From Fluoribacter gormanii (GTDB lineage: Bacteria; Pseudomonadota; Gammaproteobacteria; Legionellales; Legionellaceae), in assembly GCF_900156395.1 (NCBI RefSeq), contig NZ_FTNL01000005.1, forward strand, positions 62,001-126,000: a stretch of 64,000 nucleotides of DNA. Direction: 5' to 3'. Below are positions 43,107 to 52,831 of this stretch, in pieces. The notes beneath the pieces are model-generated. The model worked only from the letters and a program-made list of their open reading frames with translations. It was not told where the DNA came from and made no database searches. The translations under genes were made by a program, and so were the position numbers. How positions within the stretch are numbered: position 1 is the first letter of the stretch; every line of letters begins with the position of its first letter.

Positions 43107-43751
43107 TCACCCTAATTGAATTTGTTTTGCAGCAATTTTAGCATCACCCTCAGCATGAATTTCCATTTCATCACAATCAATCCGATAATTGTGTTTCACA
43201 ATGGTTCTTAATCGACCCAGGAATTGATGTTCCAGTTCATTTACCCATTGATAAACACGTAATGCCTGGGTATTAATTGTGTCACTAATTGTTTGTATAT
43301 ACTGACAAATCATCTTGAGTGATTGATAGGAAAATTTTAACTCTTCTCCACGAAAGTGAGCATGTATTATCGAAAACTTCCCCGTATCACAATCGATATT
43401 CTGTGATGATGCACTTAAATTAATGGTGTCATCTGCCGTCAGGCTAATCGTCGGTGCATGAATTTTTAAATGGTTATTCTCGCCGACCAGACTTAAATTG
43501 TCTCCCAATTTAATCGATAAAGCGGCTGCTTGATGACGATGAATAATCGACAAAATATAATAATTACTTGCGTCTTTAAATAGTAAGACTTCGTCATCAA
43601 CTAAAGGAGTTAGTAAACAGGAAAAAGCTGGCTGAGCACTAACCAATTGTCCTTGAAGAAGGATATGGTATGTGTCATCTGAAAAGAATTTAATTTTCCC
43701 CTTCAGCAACTCGCCTTTGGTACTTATACTGGCTACATCAGATTCAAGCAT
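43107..43751 (-). CDS. DUF3540 T6SS accessory protein
   Basis: A 214-residue protein of the DUF3540 family. The N-terminal half is an OB-like beta domain (LKGKIKFFSDDTYHILLQGQ), followed by a beta-helical run with repeated I-x-L-x-A-x-D/S pattern (ISLTADDTINLSASSQNIDC), then a helix and EMEIHAEGDAKIAAKQIQL. DUF3540 genes occur with DUF2169, pentapeptide and DUF4150 genes in many T6SS loci, and the protein probably helps load effector or PAAR-like cargo on the spike. It lies 16 bases after the pentapeptide gene. Confidence 0.85.
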   Translation of the reverse strand: MLESDVASISTKGELLKGKIKFFSDDTYHILLQGQLVSAQPAFSCLLTPLVDDEVLLFKDASNYYILSIIHRHQAAALSIKLGDNLSLVGENNHLKIHAPTISLTADDTINLSASSQNIDCDTGKFSIIHAHFRGEELKFSYQSLKMICQYIQTISDTINTQALRVYQWVNELEHQFLGRLRTIVKHNYRIDCDEMEIHAEGDAKIAAKQIQLG

Positions 43752-43767
43752 GGTGAATTCCTTAATT

Positions 43768-44820
43768 TTATGACCATTGTTCTGCTTCCAATAATTCTGG
43801 ATTTGTGTTTAGTACGTTATCAAGAGCAGCATGCTCCCAATTGACTCGAACTTCGGTAATATGATGCAACGAGGTTAAATTTAAATTTGCCTTAGCGAAA
43901 TTGCAAGCCGTTAAAGAACTGTTATTGAATCGAGCATAACTGAGTTCGGCTTGTATAAATGAGCTGTCATTTATTTGCGACTCTTCAAATAACGACTGGG
44001 TTAAGTTAGCAAAATCAAAGAGACAATTAATTATCCTGGACTGATTAAAATTACTTGGGTTTAATTGGCATTGAGAAAAATCAACACCCTCTAATTGAGC
44101 CTCCTGAAGACACGCTGCGGACAGGTCCATTCCTTTAAACCTAGTATTTTTTATAGTCGTTTTGAATAAATTGATGTGTTTTGTTTCAGATGCGATTGAA
44201 AAATCGGTTTCCTGAATTTTAGCCTCAATAAATAAGCTTCTATGCAGATTACAACGGTCAAATTGAATTTGATTAAATTCGCTTGCTTCAAAATTTGCCG
44301 CCGTCAAGTTGACCTGTTCAAAGAGGACTGCAACAAATTTTGAGTTTTTTGCAGTTATTTTTTCCATCGTACTGTTTATAAATTTACCTTGGGATAAATC
44401 ACATTTTGAGAAATTGATTTTCGTCAGATTACAGTTAATGAACTCACAATTTTTAAGAGCCTGGCCACGAAATTTGCTGTTAGAAAAATCCGATTCGGTC
44501 GCACGAATATCAATAGAGCCCTCATTGGAGTTGAAATCCATAGCAGTCCAGCTGGACTTGTGACTTCTTAGTTGACTGATTGTGGAGGAAATTACGGTAC
44601 ATAACTGCATGCTGCATGATTCAAAGGTAACCTGTTCAAAACGACATTTTTCAAAGACGGATGCAACAAACTGGACGTTTTTAAACACCACGTTTTTAAA
44701 CACGACGTTCAAAAACACAGCACGGCGTGATTCAATATGATCAATGGTTATGGAGTCCAGTGACACGTCTTTAATTAGTTCTCTTTTGGCTAGTTTAGTT
44801 GCTAATTCTTCCGCGTTCAT
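43768..44820 (-). CDS. Pentapeptide-repeat protein of the T6SS module
   Basis: A 350-residue protein from the ATG at 44818-44820, whose first bases overlap the TGA stop of the DUF2169 gene (ATGA). A longer frame starting at 44862 is possible but would overlap more. Most of the sequence is A(D/N)Lxx-type pentapeptides, e.g. NLTKINFSKCDLSQGKFINS, forming a right-handed quadrilateral beta-helix. It is probably a structural partner of DUF2169 in assembling the spike tip. Pentapeptide spacing is interrupted by a few loops. Confidence 0.88.
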   Translation of the reverse strand: MNAEELATKLAKRELIKDVSLDSITIDHIESRRAVFLNVVFKNVVFKNVQFVASVFEKCRFEQVTFESCSMQLCTVISSTISQLRSHKSSWTAMDFNSNEGSIDIRATESDFSNSKFRGQALKNCEFINCNLTKINFSKCDLSQGKFINSTMEKITAKNSKFVAVLFEQVNLTAANFEASEFNQIQFDRCNLHRSLFIEAKIQETDFSIASETKHINLFKTTIKNTRFKGMDLSAACLQEAQLEGVDFSQCQLNPSNFNQSRIINCLFDFANLTQSLFEESQINDSSFIQAELSYARFNNSSLTACNFAKANLNLTSLHHITEVRVNWEHAALDNVLNTNPELLEAEQWS

Positions 44821-47453
44821 AAGGACTCTTCTTGTTTTAACGAAATGTTTCTCACTAGACAATCCATTGTTTTTACATTATTTTTCTGACAGTCTGTAAA
44901 CGGTATGCTGTATAAATTACAATGGTTAAATTCAGTATTTTCAAATGTTGAACTGTGAAAAATCCCTTGAAAGAAATTGATATCCTTAAAGAGGCAGGAG
45001 TCCACTTTACAATTAACAAACCTGAACTTTTTAGCGTTACATTTGCTGAAATTTGATTTTTTCACAGTGCTATTAATAAACTGGGATGAGTTGATATCAC
45101 ATTCGCAAATAGAAATTTGCTCGTAATGGCCGCCTAATATTGCTCCTTTGCTCAGATTACAATGCTCGAAATTGCAAGTTGATATATGAGTCTGGTCATT
45201 ACCCCGCAAATTCGTTATCACACATTTTACAAAATCGCCACGAGTTAATTGGGCATTCATCAGGTTTAAACCAGGCAATGAGCAGTTGGAAAAGCGACAC
45301 TTAGAAATAATTGTTCCTTTACAGTTCAAATGCTCCAAATTGCTATCTTCCATCATTAGATTATCGATAGTACATTTAGTTAGTGAGAGTTTAGGGGCAA
45401 GGACATTGTTCCCGCTCACATTGGATAATTTTGTGTCATCAAAGTGTGCATGAGATAAATCGGCTTGAACAAAATTGGGATTTATCCAAACGCATCTATT
45501 AATATTGGCAAATTGCAGCCTTGCCTCAGAAAAATTACACGAATCAAAGCGACTGTCTGAAATATCGAGAAAATTGGCTTTTAGACTGACAAATAAGCTT
45601 CCATTAAACTGGCAATTTTTAAGTTTGGCATAATTTAAAAAAGCTGCAGAAAAATTGCATTCAACTCCTGAACACCCTTCAAGCTGTGTTTTATGCATGT
45701 CGCATTCTTTAAAATCAGTTCGATTTATAGCAGCATTTTTTATTAAAGCCTGGGATAAATTGGCATTGACCAATATTGCTTCGGATAAATTGGTATTAAT
45801 CAGGGTTGTTGTTGATAAGTTCGCTTTGTACAATCGGGTACGGGTCAAATTGCATTCGCTTAAATTACAGCCTGATAAATTGATGCCTGATAAATCCAAG
45901 TCGGATAAATCGATACCCGCCAAATTTTCACTGGAAAATTCTTTTCCTTCTTGGAACGCTCGAATAATATCTTCTCGTGAATAAGCTGATTTTCCAGCTT
46001 TTCCAGTGCGAAATTGTGTAAAGGCACTGGCTTTTTCCAAGCGTGCAAATTGTTGTTTAAATTGTTCAAGCTGCTTTAATATTTCTGATTGTTTCGCTTC
46101 TGGAAGCTCATTGTTGATGATTTGTTTTTTAAGATAGTCTAAATGGTTTATATGCTGTGGGTTTATGTTCTTTTGAGCATTTGCAAAAGTGAATTTATCA
46201 AATACGGGTACCGGTTGATTTTGATTTTTATAAAACTGCGCTACTTCCTGCAGTATTTCCTGTGGGGTTTTTCCTTTAAAAACCTTTGCCGCTTCAATTT
46301 CTTCCAGGCTCTTTCCCGGATGAAAAATTTTGGCAATCTCTTTGAACTCTTTATCTAAATCCAAACCGAGTCCAATCGGGGGAGCTGATCGGGCCCTGGT
46401 TCTTGATTCTCTGGGTTTGGCTTGCATAGCCATTTCTTTGGGTTTATTGCGGAGTTTAACGTAATAATCGATATCCTTTTTCGGTTCATTTAAGAATTCA
46501 CTAACGCTGTAAATAAAATCGATATCATTGGCGGCTATATCCTGAGTATCAAGCATACCATGCCAAATGAGGATTCCTTTTTCTTCATCGGGCAATAACC
46601 AGAGTGTATCCAAATTTAGATTTAATTCGCTCAAACTCTCCGGACTGTCAATGCGTTTATAAAAACAACGTACACGCAAACCAGGCAGCTGGCCTTTAAT
46701 TATTGATTGTTCAGCATGCATATTGGTACAAGTAAATACTTCATCACCATTAAAGTAATGCTCATTTTGCTGATCTGCTTCTGCTCGATTAAAATAAAGC
46801 CAATCAATGTCAGCAGGATAATAAGGACGTTCGTTTAACAACCAATCCTCGTTAAACGTTCCAAATTTATCCAGTTGGTACTTGCACGTAGGTGAGTGAG
46901 GTAGCAATAAAGCCGGCTGAGGGGTATCAGATGGTTGTTTTATCAGTTGTGTCGGTACCTCAACATTTGGCACTTTTATCTCATGGAAGGCACCGGTTGT
47001 TATAAATCCTGTACCATCAGGATTGATATCATGTCCCTTACCACCGAAAGCGTTCGTTAAGGTAATCGGTATACTACGAAAGCAAGCTGGTTTAGATAAA
47101 TGGTAGTTTGATTCTACTTCTACCCATTGCCTGTCGCCAAAAACAGTTAATTGTTTTTGCATGCCATCCAGCGTTATCTTAACAAAACTTGTACTGGTAT
47201 TGTCGTCATAGGCATAACAAGACCCTTTGACAAAAAACTCCGCTTTTTTTTTGGGCATGTATAAATCGATAAATTCGCCCTGGCTGGAGTTAAATGATTT
47301 TTTGGCAACCTTCCAAAAATCCGCATAACTCAGAAATTCACCACTTTTTGAAAAGGAAAACATGGCCATAATCGTAACTGCTAACTGCGGTTTACCCTTG
47401 TGGCGGTGGTTGAACGTAATAAGCGTGTGTGGTTTATCTTTAAGTATCTTCAT
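44817..47453 (-). CDS. DUF2169 domain-pentapeptide repeat fusion protein (T6SS accessory)
   Basis: About 878 residues from the ATG at 47451-47453 (AGGA 11 bases upstream); a GTG 9 codons earlier is the alternative. The N-terminal 330 residues match DUF2169: AVTIMAMFSFSKSGEF, then PITLTNAFGGKGHDINPDGTG, and LLPDEEKGILIWHGML, a family found as T6SS effector-loading chaperone. Residues 370-510 are a helical linker with coiled-coil character. From about 520 onward pentapeptide repeats run to the C-terminus (IDLSDLDLSGINLSGCNLSE). First gene of the minus-strand T6SS module, divergent from vgrG. Confidence 0.87.
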   Translation of the reverse strand: MKILKDKPHTLITFNHRHKGKPQLAVTIMAMFSFSKSGEFLSYADFWKVAKKSFNSSQGEFIDLYMPKKKAEFFVKGSCYAYDDNTSTSFVKITLDGMQKQLTVFGDRQWVEVESNYHLSKPACFRSIPITLTNAFGGKGHDINPDGTGFITTGAFHEIKVPNVEVPTQLIKQPSDTPQPALLLPHSPTCKYQLDKFGTFNEDWLLNERPYYPADIDWLYFNRAEADQQNEHYFNGDEVFTCTNMHAEQSIIKGQLPGLRVRCFYKRIDSPESLSELNLNLDTLWLLPDEEKGILIWHGMLDTQDIAANDIDFIYSVSEFLNEPKKDIDYYVKLRNKPKEMAMQAKPRESRTRARSAPPIGLGLDLDKEFKEIAKIFHPGKSLEEIEAAKVFKGKTPQEILQEVAQFYKNQNQPVPVFDKFTFANAQKNINPQHINHLDYLKKQIINNELPEAKQSEILKQLEQFKQQFARLEKASAFTQFRTGKAGKSAYSREDIIRAFQEGKEFSSENLAGIDLSDLDLSGINLSGCNLSECNLTRTRLYKANLSTTTLINTNLSEAILVNANLSQALIKNAAINRTDFKECDMHKTQLEGCSGVECNFSAAFLNYAKLKNCQFNGSLFVSLKANFLDISDSRFDSCNFSEARLQFANINRCVWINPNFVQADLSHAHFDDTKLSNVSGNNVLAPKLSLTKCTIDNLMMEDSNLEHLNCKGTIISKCRFSNCSLPGLNLMNAQLTRGDFVKCVITNLRGNDQTHISTCNFEHCNLSKGAILGGHYEQISICECDINSSQFINSTVKKSNFSKCNAKKFRFVNCKVDSCLFKDINFFQGIFHSSTFENTEFNHCNLYSIPFTDCQKNNVKTMDCLVRNISLKQEESL

Positions 47454-47496
47454 CTTTGAAGAGTAATCCTGATGCGGCACATCAACTTTAACAAGT

Positions 47497-47532
47497 TGAT
47501 GACAATATGATGGATGAAAAATTTATTGTCAA
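47497..47532 (-). promoter_or_regulatory. Promoter and operator half for the minus-strand T6SS module
   Basis: On the minus strand, TTGACA (47532-47527), a 19-base spacer and TATTGT (47507-47502), inside the 12-mer tgatgacaatat (47497-47508). About 42 bases of leader precede the DUF2169 ATG. It mirrors the vgrG promoter. Confidence 0.5.
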
Positions 47533-47592
47533 TGTTGTAAAATTAAAAAAAGTGATATTAATGAATCAACTGGATTAACAAAAGTATGCGGC

Positions 47593-47627
47593 TTGACAGG
47601 CGCAAGAGTACTTCGATATTGTCATCA
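47593..47627 (+). promoter_or_regulatory. Promoter and operator half for vgrG
   Basis: TTGACA (47593-47598), an 18-base spacer, TATTGT (47617-47622), inside the 12-mer atattgtcatca (47616-47627), the inverse of the one at 47497-47508. About 40 bases of leader precede the vgrG ATG. Confidence 0.55.
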
Positions 47628-47667
47628 TCATTAGAAGTCCTAACCATTTCAAGGCACAGGAGTGTTA

Positions 47668-50115
47668 ATGAAAACCCAAATAGTGATGCCTCAACTAGAA
47701 ATTCCAGGAGCTAACACGTCCGAGATCATTGTTTTAGAATTCGAAGGCAAACAGGCTATTTCTGAGTTATATCAGTTTAATATAGAATTTGTGAGCAAAA
47801 GTTTAATTCTGGCAAAACAAGTAATCAATCAAAAAGCACAATTAATCTTCCCTAAAAAAATAAGTGGAACGACTCCTTTGCATGGAGAGGTTGTATCCTT
47901 TACACAGCTTGATGGGATCGATGAGTACTATAGGTACAAAATTAGCCTAATGCCCAAAGTTAATCGCTTGCTACATACAAAACAAAATGAAATTTTTCTT
48001 AAGAAATCAATTCCCCAGATTATTAAAAAGATATTAGATAAAAATGGAATTACACAAGTTGAATTAGATTTGATGATGGAGCACCAGCCCAAAGCGTTTA
48101 TTTTTCAGTATAATGAAGCGGACTGGAATTTTATTTCACGCTGGATGGAGCGTGAGGGTCTATTTTATTATTTTAGTCAAGATAAAAATGGCGAAAAACT
48201 GGTGATTACAGACAGCAACTCAACGCTGAAAAACAACCAGGATATTAACGAAATTTATTATCAGTCCTACACCTTGGCCAGTGAAAAGAACCCCACTGCA
48301 AATCTAGTTTATAATTTTCAACTTACCACCAAGGCACTTCCACAGAAAGTCACGGTAAAATCATACAATCATGCACAATCATCCAAACCCTATACCTCGA
48401 AAGCGATAATCGATCCACAAAGTTCTGGCGAAGTATCGTTTTGGACAGAAAACGTTAAAAGTAATAAAGAAAACCAGCAAATCGCGAATTTTATTAGTGA
48501 AAGTTATAAATGTACAAAAGAAATTCTAACAGGCATTTCTTCAGGTTCGCTCATCATTCCAGGTACTATAATTCATCACCAAAATTTCAAAATCGCCTCA
48601 TTAAATATTCCAATGTTGATTATTGAAAGTACCTACAGTGGCTCACAAAAAGGTTCATTTTTATCCATTCATTCAGGAGAAGAGCATTCTCCCGAGGATT
48701 ATTTCAAATGCGAATATCGAGCCATTGATAAATCGATTGCTTACAGAACTGCCCTACAGGAGAGTATCCCCCGTATTCATGGCTTATTTCCTGCGTTTAT
48801 TGATCATGAAGGAAATGATGATACGGTACAAATTAATAGCAAAGGAATGTATAAATTTCGCTTTGCAATGAGTGATGACAGTCCAGGAAAAGGCTCTGCC
48901 TGGGTGCGGAAAATGGAGTCATACATTGGCGATCAATACGCATTTGATATGCCGCTTCGTAAAGGCGATGAGGTGGTAATCGGTTTTCAATTTGGTAATC
49001 CAGACTTGCCGATTATACTTGGGGCAGTGAGCAACTCCACTCATCGAAACATCATTACCTCTAATAGCCAAAATTATATGGGGCTGTACACAAAAGAAAA
49101 CAATGTATTCATCATAAACGAACAGGATGGTAAGACAAAAGGGATACAATTTTCCACAACGAACAATAATACGACGATGGTACTCGGTACTGATAATGTA
49201 TTTAACTCACAATTAGATGCCGGTTATTGTCTCAGAACAGACAATAACGTATATCAGAGTATTGGAAAAAACTCGGTTACTGATATAGCTAATCATCACG
49301 CGGTGAGCATTGGGGGAGATCATATGATGAGTGTTTCGGGCACCTCGTCGAACACCATTTATGGAGCTGACTATTACTCTTGCTATGGTGCTCGTTCCGT
49401 TTCCGTGCTCGGACTCGATTTTGTTTCAAGAACTGGTGCAATAATCGACTCTACATCGGGTTTTCAAGTAAAATTAGGCGGTGGTTGGCGATATGAACAA
49501 GATACCTCGACAAGTTTGAAAACAGCTCCCGATATTATGCAGGAAGCAGAGGTATCTATTTCACTTACCGTGGGAGCCTCTTCAATTACCATCACTGAAG
49601 AGGGAATTACCATCACCGCCCCTACTATTGATCTTGTATCAGAAGCGGCGATCACGTTGGCTACTGATGCGACAATAAATTTAGCAAGTGCTGACGTCAA
49701 TATATTGGGCAATATATCGGGTGGACCTATGATGGAATTAGGTGCTACAGGTGGAGAACCTGCAGGCCCCTTAAAAGCTGTTGCAATGGCTCAGGTTATG
49801 GCAGATGCAGCTATGAAGGCAGCAAAAAGTTCGCCTCTGTACGCGGCGGGAGTAGCCACATGGAGTTCTGCCAAACAAGGGTTTACTGCTACAACCGAGG
49901 CGTTTGTTGACATGGGTAGCGCATTTAAATCAGAGTTGAAGCCACTCCAGACCGGAATACAAAAAGTCAAGGGAGGCATAGCGATAGCAAAACAATCGGC
50001 TATTTACCCAACAATATCTTATGGGGGTTATTTTACATCATTGGCGGCGAAGTACCAACTATTAGGCCAAGGAATGTCAATCCCTAAATATGAAGCTAAA
50101 TATGACGAGGACTAA
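47668..50115 (+). CDS. vgrG: Type VI secretion spike protein VgrG (TssI)
   Basis: About 815 residues from the ATG at 47668, with AGGAG upstream (a GTG two codons earlier is in frame). The N-terminal gp27-like region has ELYQFNIEFVSK; the OB/gp5 region has HGLFPAFIDHEGN and KGSAWVRKMESYIGDQYAF, then RKGDEVVIGFQFGNPDLPII. A repeat-rich needle follows (NHHAVSIGGDHMMSVSG, then the beta-helical TITEEGITITAPTIDLVSEA). The last 125 residues are Ala-rich helical and unlike a known enzyme, probably a cargo adaptor. Trimers form the puncturing tip on the Hcp tube. First gene of the plus-strand T6SS run. Confidence 0.92.
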   Translation: MKTQIVMPQLEIPGANTSEIIVLEFEGKQAISELYQFNIEFVSKSLILAKQVINQKAQLIFPKKISGTTPLHGEVVSFTQLDGIDEYYRYKISLMPKVNRLLHTKQNEIFLKKSIPQIIKKILDKNGITQVELDLMMEHQPKAFIFQYNEADWNFISRWMEREGLFYYFSQDKNGEKLVITDSNSTLKNNQDINEIYYQSYTLASEKNPTANLVYNFQLTTKALPQKVTVKSYNHAQSSKPYTSKAIIDPQSSGEVSFWTENVKSNKENQQIANFISESYKCTKEILTGISSGSLIIPGTIIHHQNFKIASLNIPMLIIESTYSGSQKGSFLSIHSGEEHSPEDYFKCEYRAIDKSIAYRTALQESIPRIHGLFPAFIDHEGNDDTVQINSKGMYKFRFAMSDDSPGKGSAWVRKMESYIGDQYAFDMPLRKGDEVVIGFQFGNPDLPIILGAVSNSTHRNIITSNSQNYMGLYTKENNVFIINEQDGKTKGIQFSTTNNNTTMVLGTDNVFNSQLDAGYCLRTDNNVYQSIGKNSVTDIANHHAVSIGGDHMMSVSGTSSNTIYGADYYSCYGARSVSVLGLDFVSRTGAIIDSTSGFQVKLGGGWRYEQDTSTSLKTAPDIMQEAEVSISLTVGASSITITEEGITITAPTIDLVSEAAITLATDATINLASADVNILGNISGGPMMELGATGGEPAGPLKAVAMAQVMADAAMKAAKSSPLYAAGVATWSSAKQGFTATTEAFVDMGSAFKSELKPLQTGIQKVKGGIAIAKQSAIYPTISYGGYFTSLAAKYQLLGQGMSIPKYEAKYDED

Positions 50116-50285
50116 TAGACACTTCAGAACCTACTTGACGCGATCGAGATTTATATTCAATTTCAGCCACTTAATTAATTGATAATTACATCGAATAATT
50201 TTGCAAATTTGGAGATTTATGCTAGCTTAAATTATATATGAGAAGTTTTTTTTATTTTATCATCCCTTTGATAAGGAAATAAAAA

Positions 50286-50774
50286 ATGACTAATAAGGAA
50301 CAGTCTGTCGCTCCTAAAGAACGCATTAATATTGTTTATAAAGCCCTCATTGAAGGTGTTGAAGAGGAAATTGAACTTCCTTTACGCCAACTCGTTCTGG
50401 GAGAGTTCTATCCTGGCGGAATAAACACCCCTTTAGAAAAACGCCGCACCGTAAATATCAATAAAGATAATTTTAATGATGTGCTAAAAGAACACGACGT
50501 CAAATTATCCGTTCGCGTACCAAATCGTTTTAGTAAAAACAAAGACGATACCGTAAGTGTTGATCTAAAATTCGAAACAATGAGAGATTTTGATCCAGAT
50601 GGAATTCTTCATCAAGTCCCTCAGTTACAAAAACTGTTTGAGATACGTGAGGCGTTAAAAGCGCTGAAGGGGCCTCTTGGCAATATTCCAGAGTTTCGAC
50701 GCAGATTGGATGCGATCATCAAAGATTCCGCAGCACGCGAAGAGCTGGTCAAAGAAATTAAAGACAAAAAATAA
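50286..50774 (+). CDS. tssB: T6SS sheath small subunit TssB (VipA)
   Basis: A 162-residue protein with the TssB signature: RINIVYKALIEGVEEEIELP, LRQLVLGEF, RRTVNINKDNFNDVLKEH and FDPDGILHQVPQLQKLFEIR. It binds TssC to build the contractile sheath in the cytoplasm. A 170-base gap separates it from vgrG, so it may have its own promoter. AAGGA lies upstream of the ATG. tssC starts 33 bases downstream. Confidence 0.95.
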   Translation: MTNKEQSVAPKERINIVYKALIEGVEEEIELPLRQLVLGEFYPGGINTPLEKRRTVNINKDNFNDVLKEHDVKLSVRVPNRFSKNKDDTVSVDLKFETMRDFDPDGILHQVPQLQKLFEIREALKALKGPLGNIPEFRRRLDAIIKDSAAREELVKEIKDKK

Positions 50775-50807
50775 GCAGTATCGAGTCGCTGAATCAAGGA
50801 GACAGCC

Positions 50808-52283
50808 ATGGCTGATGCACAAGATAACGCTAAGAAGAAAGAAGAAAAATCGCTGCAAAAATTATTTGCTGGAACGAATATTACTGATGATGAGGAACAG
50901 TATGCCCTCACTCAGAAAGGATTGCTCGCTTTTATCGACAATATTGTCGAAAGCAAACTTACTGATGAAACTGTAACTCCTGCTTTGGTAGATGATATTA
51001 TCGCAAGTCTGGATAAACAGTTATCGGCCCAAATGGATGAAATTCTCCATAATTCTGAATTTCAAAAACTTGAGTCAGCATGGCGCAGCTTGAAGTATTT
51101 AGTTGATCGCACAGATTTCCGCGAAAACAGCCTGGTCGAATTCATTCATGTATCAAAAGATGAGCTTTTTGATGATTTCATTGATGCACCTGAAATCCCT
51201 AAATCCGGCTTGTATAAACAAGTTTATACGAAAGAATACGGACAATTTGGTGGTAGGCCTTATGGTGCAATCATCGGAAATTATTCATTTGGTCCAAGTT
51301 ACAAAGATGTAACCTTACTCAGAAATATCGCTGCAGTTTGTGCGATGGCACATGCTCCGTTTATTGCCGCAGCAAGCCCGGAGTTTTTCAACATCAAATC
51401 CATGTCTGAGCTGCCACATTTGAATGACATTGAAGCAATATTTGAAAGCCCTGTTTACATTCCCTGGCACAGCCTGCGTGAATCTGAAGATGCACGTTAT
51501 ATAGGCCTGGTTTTACCTCGATTTATGTTGCGGATGCCTTATGGTAAGGACTCTTATGGTGTGCGCACGTTCAATTACGAGGAAAATGTAAGTTCTGGTG
51601 AAGATGCTTTTTGTTGGGGCAATAGTGCTTTTGCGTTTGCTGGATGCTTGTCTCAGAGTTTCGCTAAATATCGTTGGTGCGTCAACATTATTGGTCCCCA
51701 AGGTGGCGGGGCTGTTGAGAATTTACCTTCTTACTTTTTCGAGGCAATGGGTGAAATTCAATTAAAAATCCCAACGGAATTACTCATATCAGAACGACGT
51801 GAGTATGAATTGTCTGAACAAGGATTTATTCCACTCACCATGCGTAAGGGTGCAGATAATGCTGCCTTTTTCTCTGCCAACTCAATCCAAAAGGCGAAAC
51901 ATTTTCCAGATACCCCTGAAGGCAAAACAGCACAAACAAATTATAGTTTAGGAACACAATTTCCTTATATGTTTATAATTTGCCGGCTTGCTCATTACTT
52001 AAAGGTAATACAACGTGAAAAAATTGGTCTAGCCAAAGAACGTGATGATATCGAACGTGAATTGAATACCTGGATTAATGGTTATGTTGTTGATATGGAT
52101 AATCCAGTCCCCGAAGTCAGAGCAAAAAAACCATTAAGGCTTGCCAAAGTAAATGTAGAAGATGTTCCTGGTGAACCTGGATGGTATAAATGTGTATTAA
52201 TTGTTCGTCCTCATTTCAAATTCATGGGGGCGTATATCACACTCCAATTAACTGGTAGTCTAGATCTTATACAAGGAGAATAA
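50808..52283 (+). CDS. tssC: T6SS sheath large subunit TssC (VipB)
   Basis: A 491-residue sheath protein of normal length. Key segments: KLESAWRSLKYLVDRTDF, GAIIGNYSFGPSYKDVTLL, AHAPFIAAASPEFFNIKSM, RFMLRMPYGKDS, WCVNIIGPQGGGAVENLP, and the C-terminal LVRPHFKFMGAYITL-like end. It assembles with TssB around the Hcp tube, and its contraction drives injection. AAGGAG precedes the ATG; hcp begins 2 bases after its stop. Confidence 0.96.
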   Translation: MADAQDNAKKKEEKSLQKLFAGTNITDDEEQYALTQKGLLAFIDNIVESKLTDETVTPALVDDIIASLDKQLSAQMDEILHNSEFQKLESAWRSLKYLVDRTDFRENSLVEFIHVSKDELFDDFIDAPEIPKSGLYKQVYTKEYGQFGGRPYGAIIGNYSFGPSYKDVTLLRNIAAVCAMAHAPFIAAASPEFFNIKSMSELPHLNDIEAIFESPVYIPWHSLRESEDARYIGLVLPRFMLRMPYGKDSYGVRTFNYEENVSSGEDAFCWGNSAFAFAGCLSQSFAKYRWCVNIIGPQGGGAVENLPSYFFEAMGEIQLKIPTELLISERREYELSEQGFIPLTMRKGADNAAFFSANSIQKAKHFPDTPEGKTAQTNYSLGTQFPYMFIICRLAHYLKVIQREKIGLAKERDDIERELNTWINGYVVDMDNPVPEVRAKKPLRLAKVNVEDVPGEPGWYKCVLIVRPHFKFMGAYITLQLTGSLDLIQGE

Positions 52284-52285
52284 AA

Positions 52286-52831
52286 GTGGCTTCAAGAGAA
52301 AGTGACGGACATGACATAGCCATGTTACCTATACTCCCAGACAGTGAAGTTGCCAGAACTCAGTATAAGTTAATGGCAAAAATAACCACTCAAGCCTCAG
52401 GTGTTGTCAAAGGAAGCAGTACTGTAAAAGGATATGAGGGGTGGGTCGCTCTCCTGGACTTCAAACAACGCATTACTCGAGCATTCGATGCGCAAAACCA
52501 ACTTATTGGCGTTCCCGATTGCAAATATTTTCGCCTTACCGGATTATGGGATCAAGCAGGCGTTGTACCTCATACTCAAAGTATATTTACAGGTGAAAAT
52601 ATAAATACAGCCCTCATCCATTGCCTTCGTTCCAGTGCCTCAGGCGAGGTTGAAGTAGCGGTCGAGATCACCTTGGAAAACGCCAAAGTATTAGAAGTAG
52701 ATTATGCCTATTCGCATCCAGCAGGCCCATTATTCATTGTGGACATGCGTCCAACAGTTTATAAGGTAATGGATAAGAAGAATAATCAAGAATTCGGTTG
52801 GGACTTAACTAAATTAATGCGGGTTGGTTAA
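52286..52831 (+). CDS. hcp: T6SS inner-tube protein Hcp (TssD)
   Basis: A 181-residue Hcp-family protein starting at GTG 52286, 8 bases after AAGGAG. The family start KGSSTVKGYEGWVALLDF and the strand VEVAVEITLENAKVLEVDY are present, with the C-terminal PLFIVDMRPTVYKVMDKK. It forms hexameric rings stacked in the sheath. It is longer than many Hcp proteins (about 160-172), mostly from an N-terminal extension. The stop overlaps the tssE ATG (TAATG). Confidence 0.9.
   Translation: MASRESDGHDIAMLPILPDSEVARTQYKLMAKITTQASGVVKGSSTVKGYEGWVALLDFKQRITRAFDAQNQLIGVPDCKYFRLTGLWDQAGVVPHTQSIFTGENINTALIHCLRSSASGEVEVAVEITLENAKVLEVDYAYSHPAGPLFIVDMRPTVYKVMDKKNNQEFGWDLTKLMRVG

Noticed and set aside
50190-50230. 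Possible sigma-54 promoter (TTGGAGATTTATGCTAG) before tssB
   Set aside because: The distance between GG and GC is 8 rather than 10 bases, so it does not meet the -24/-12 rule.
50621-50976. Overlapping frames on both strands around the tssB-tssC junction
   Set aside because: tssB and tssC are unmistakable and occupy the region in other frames.
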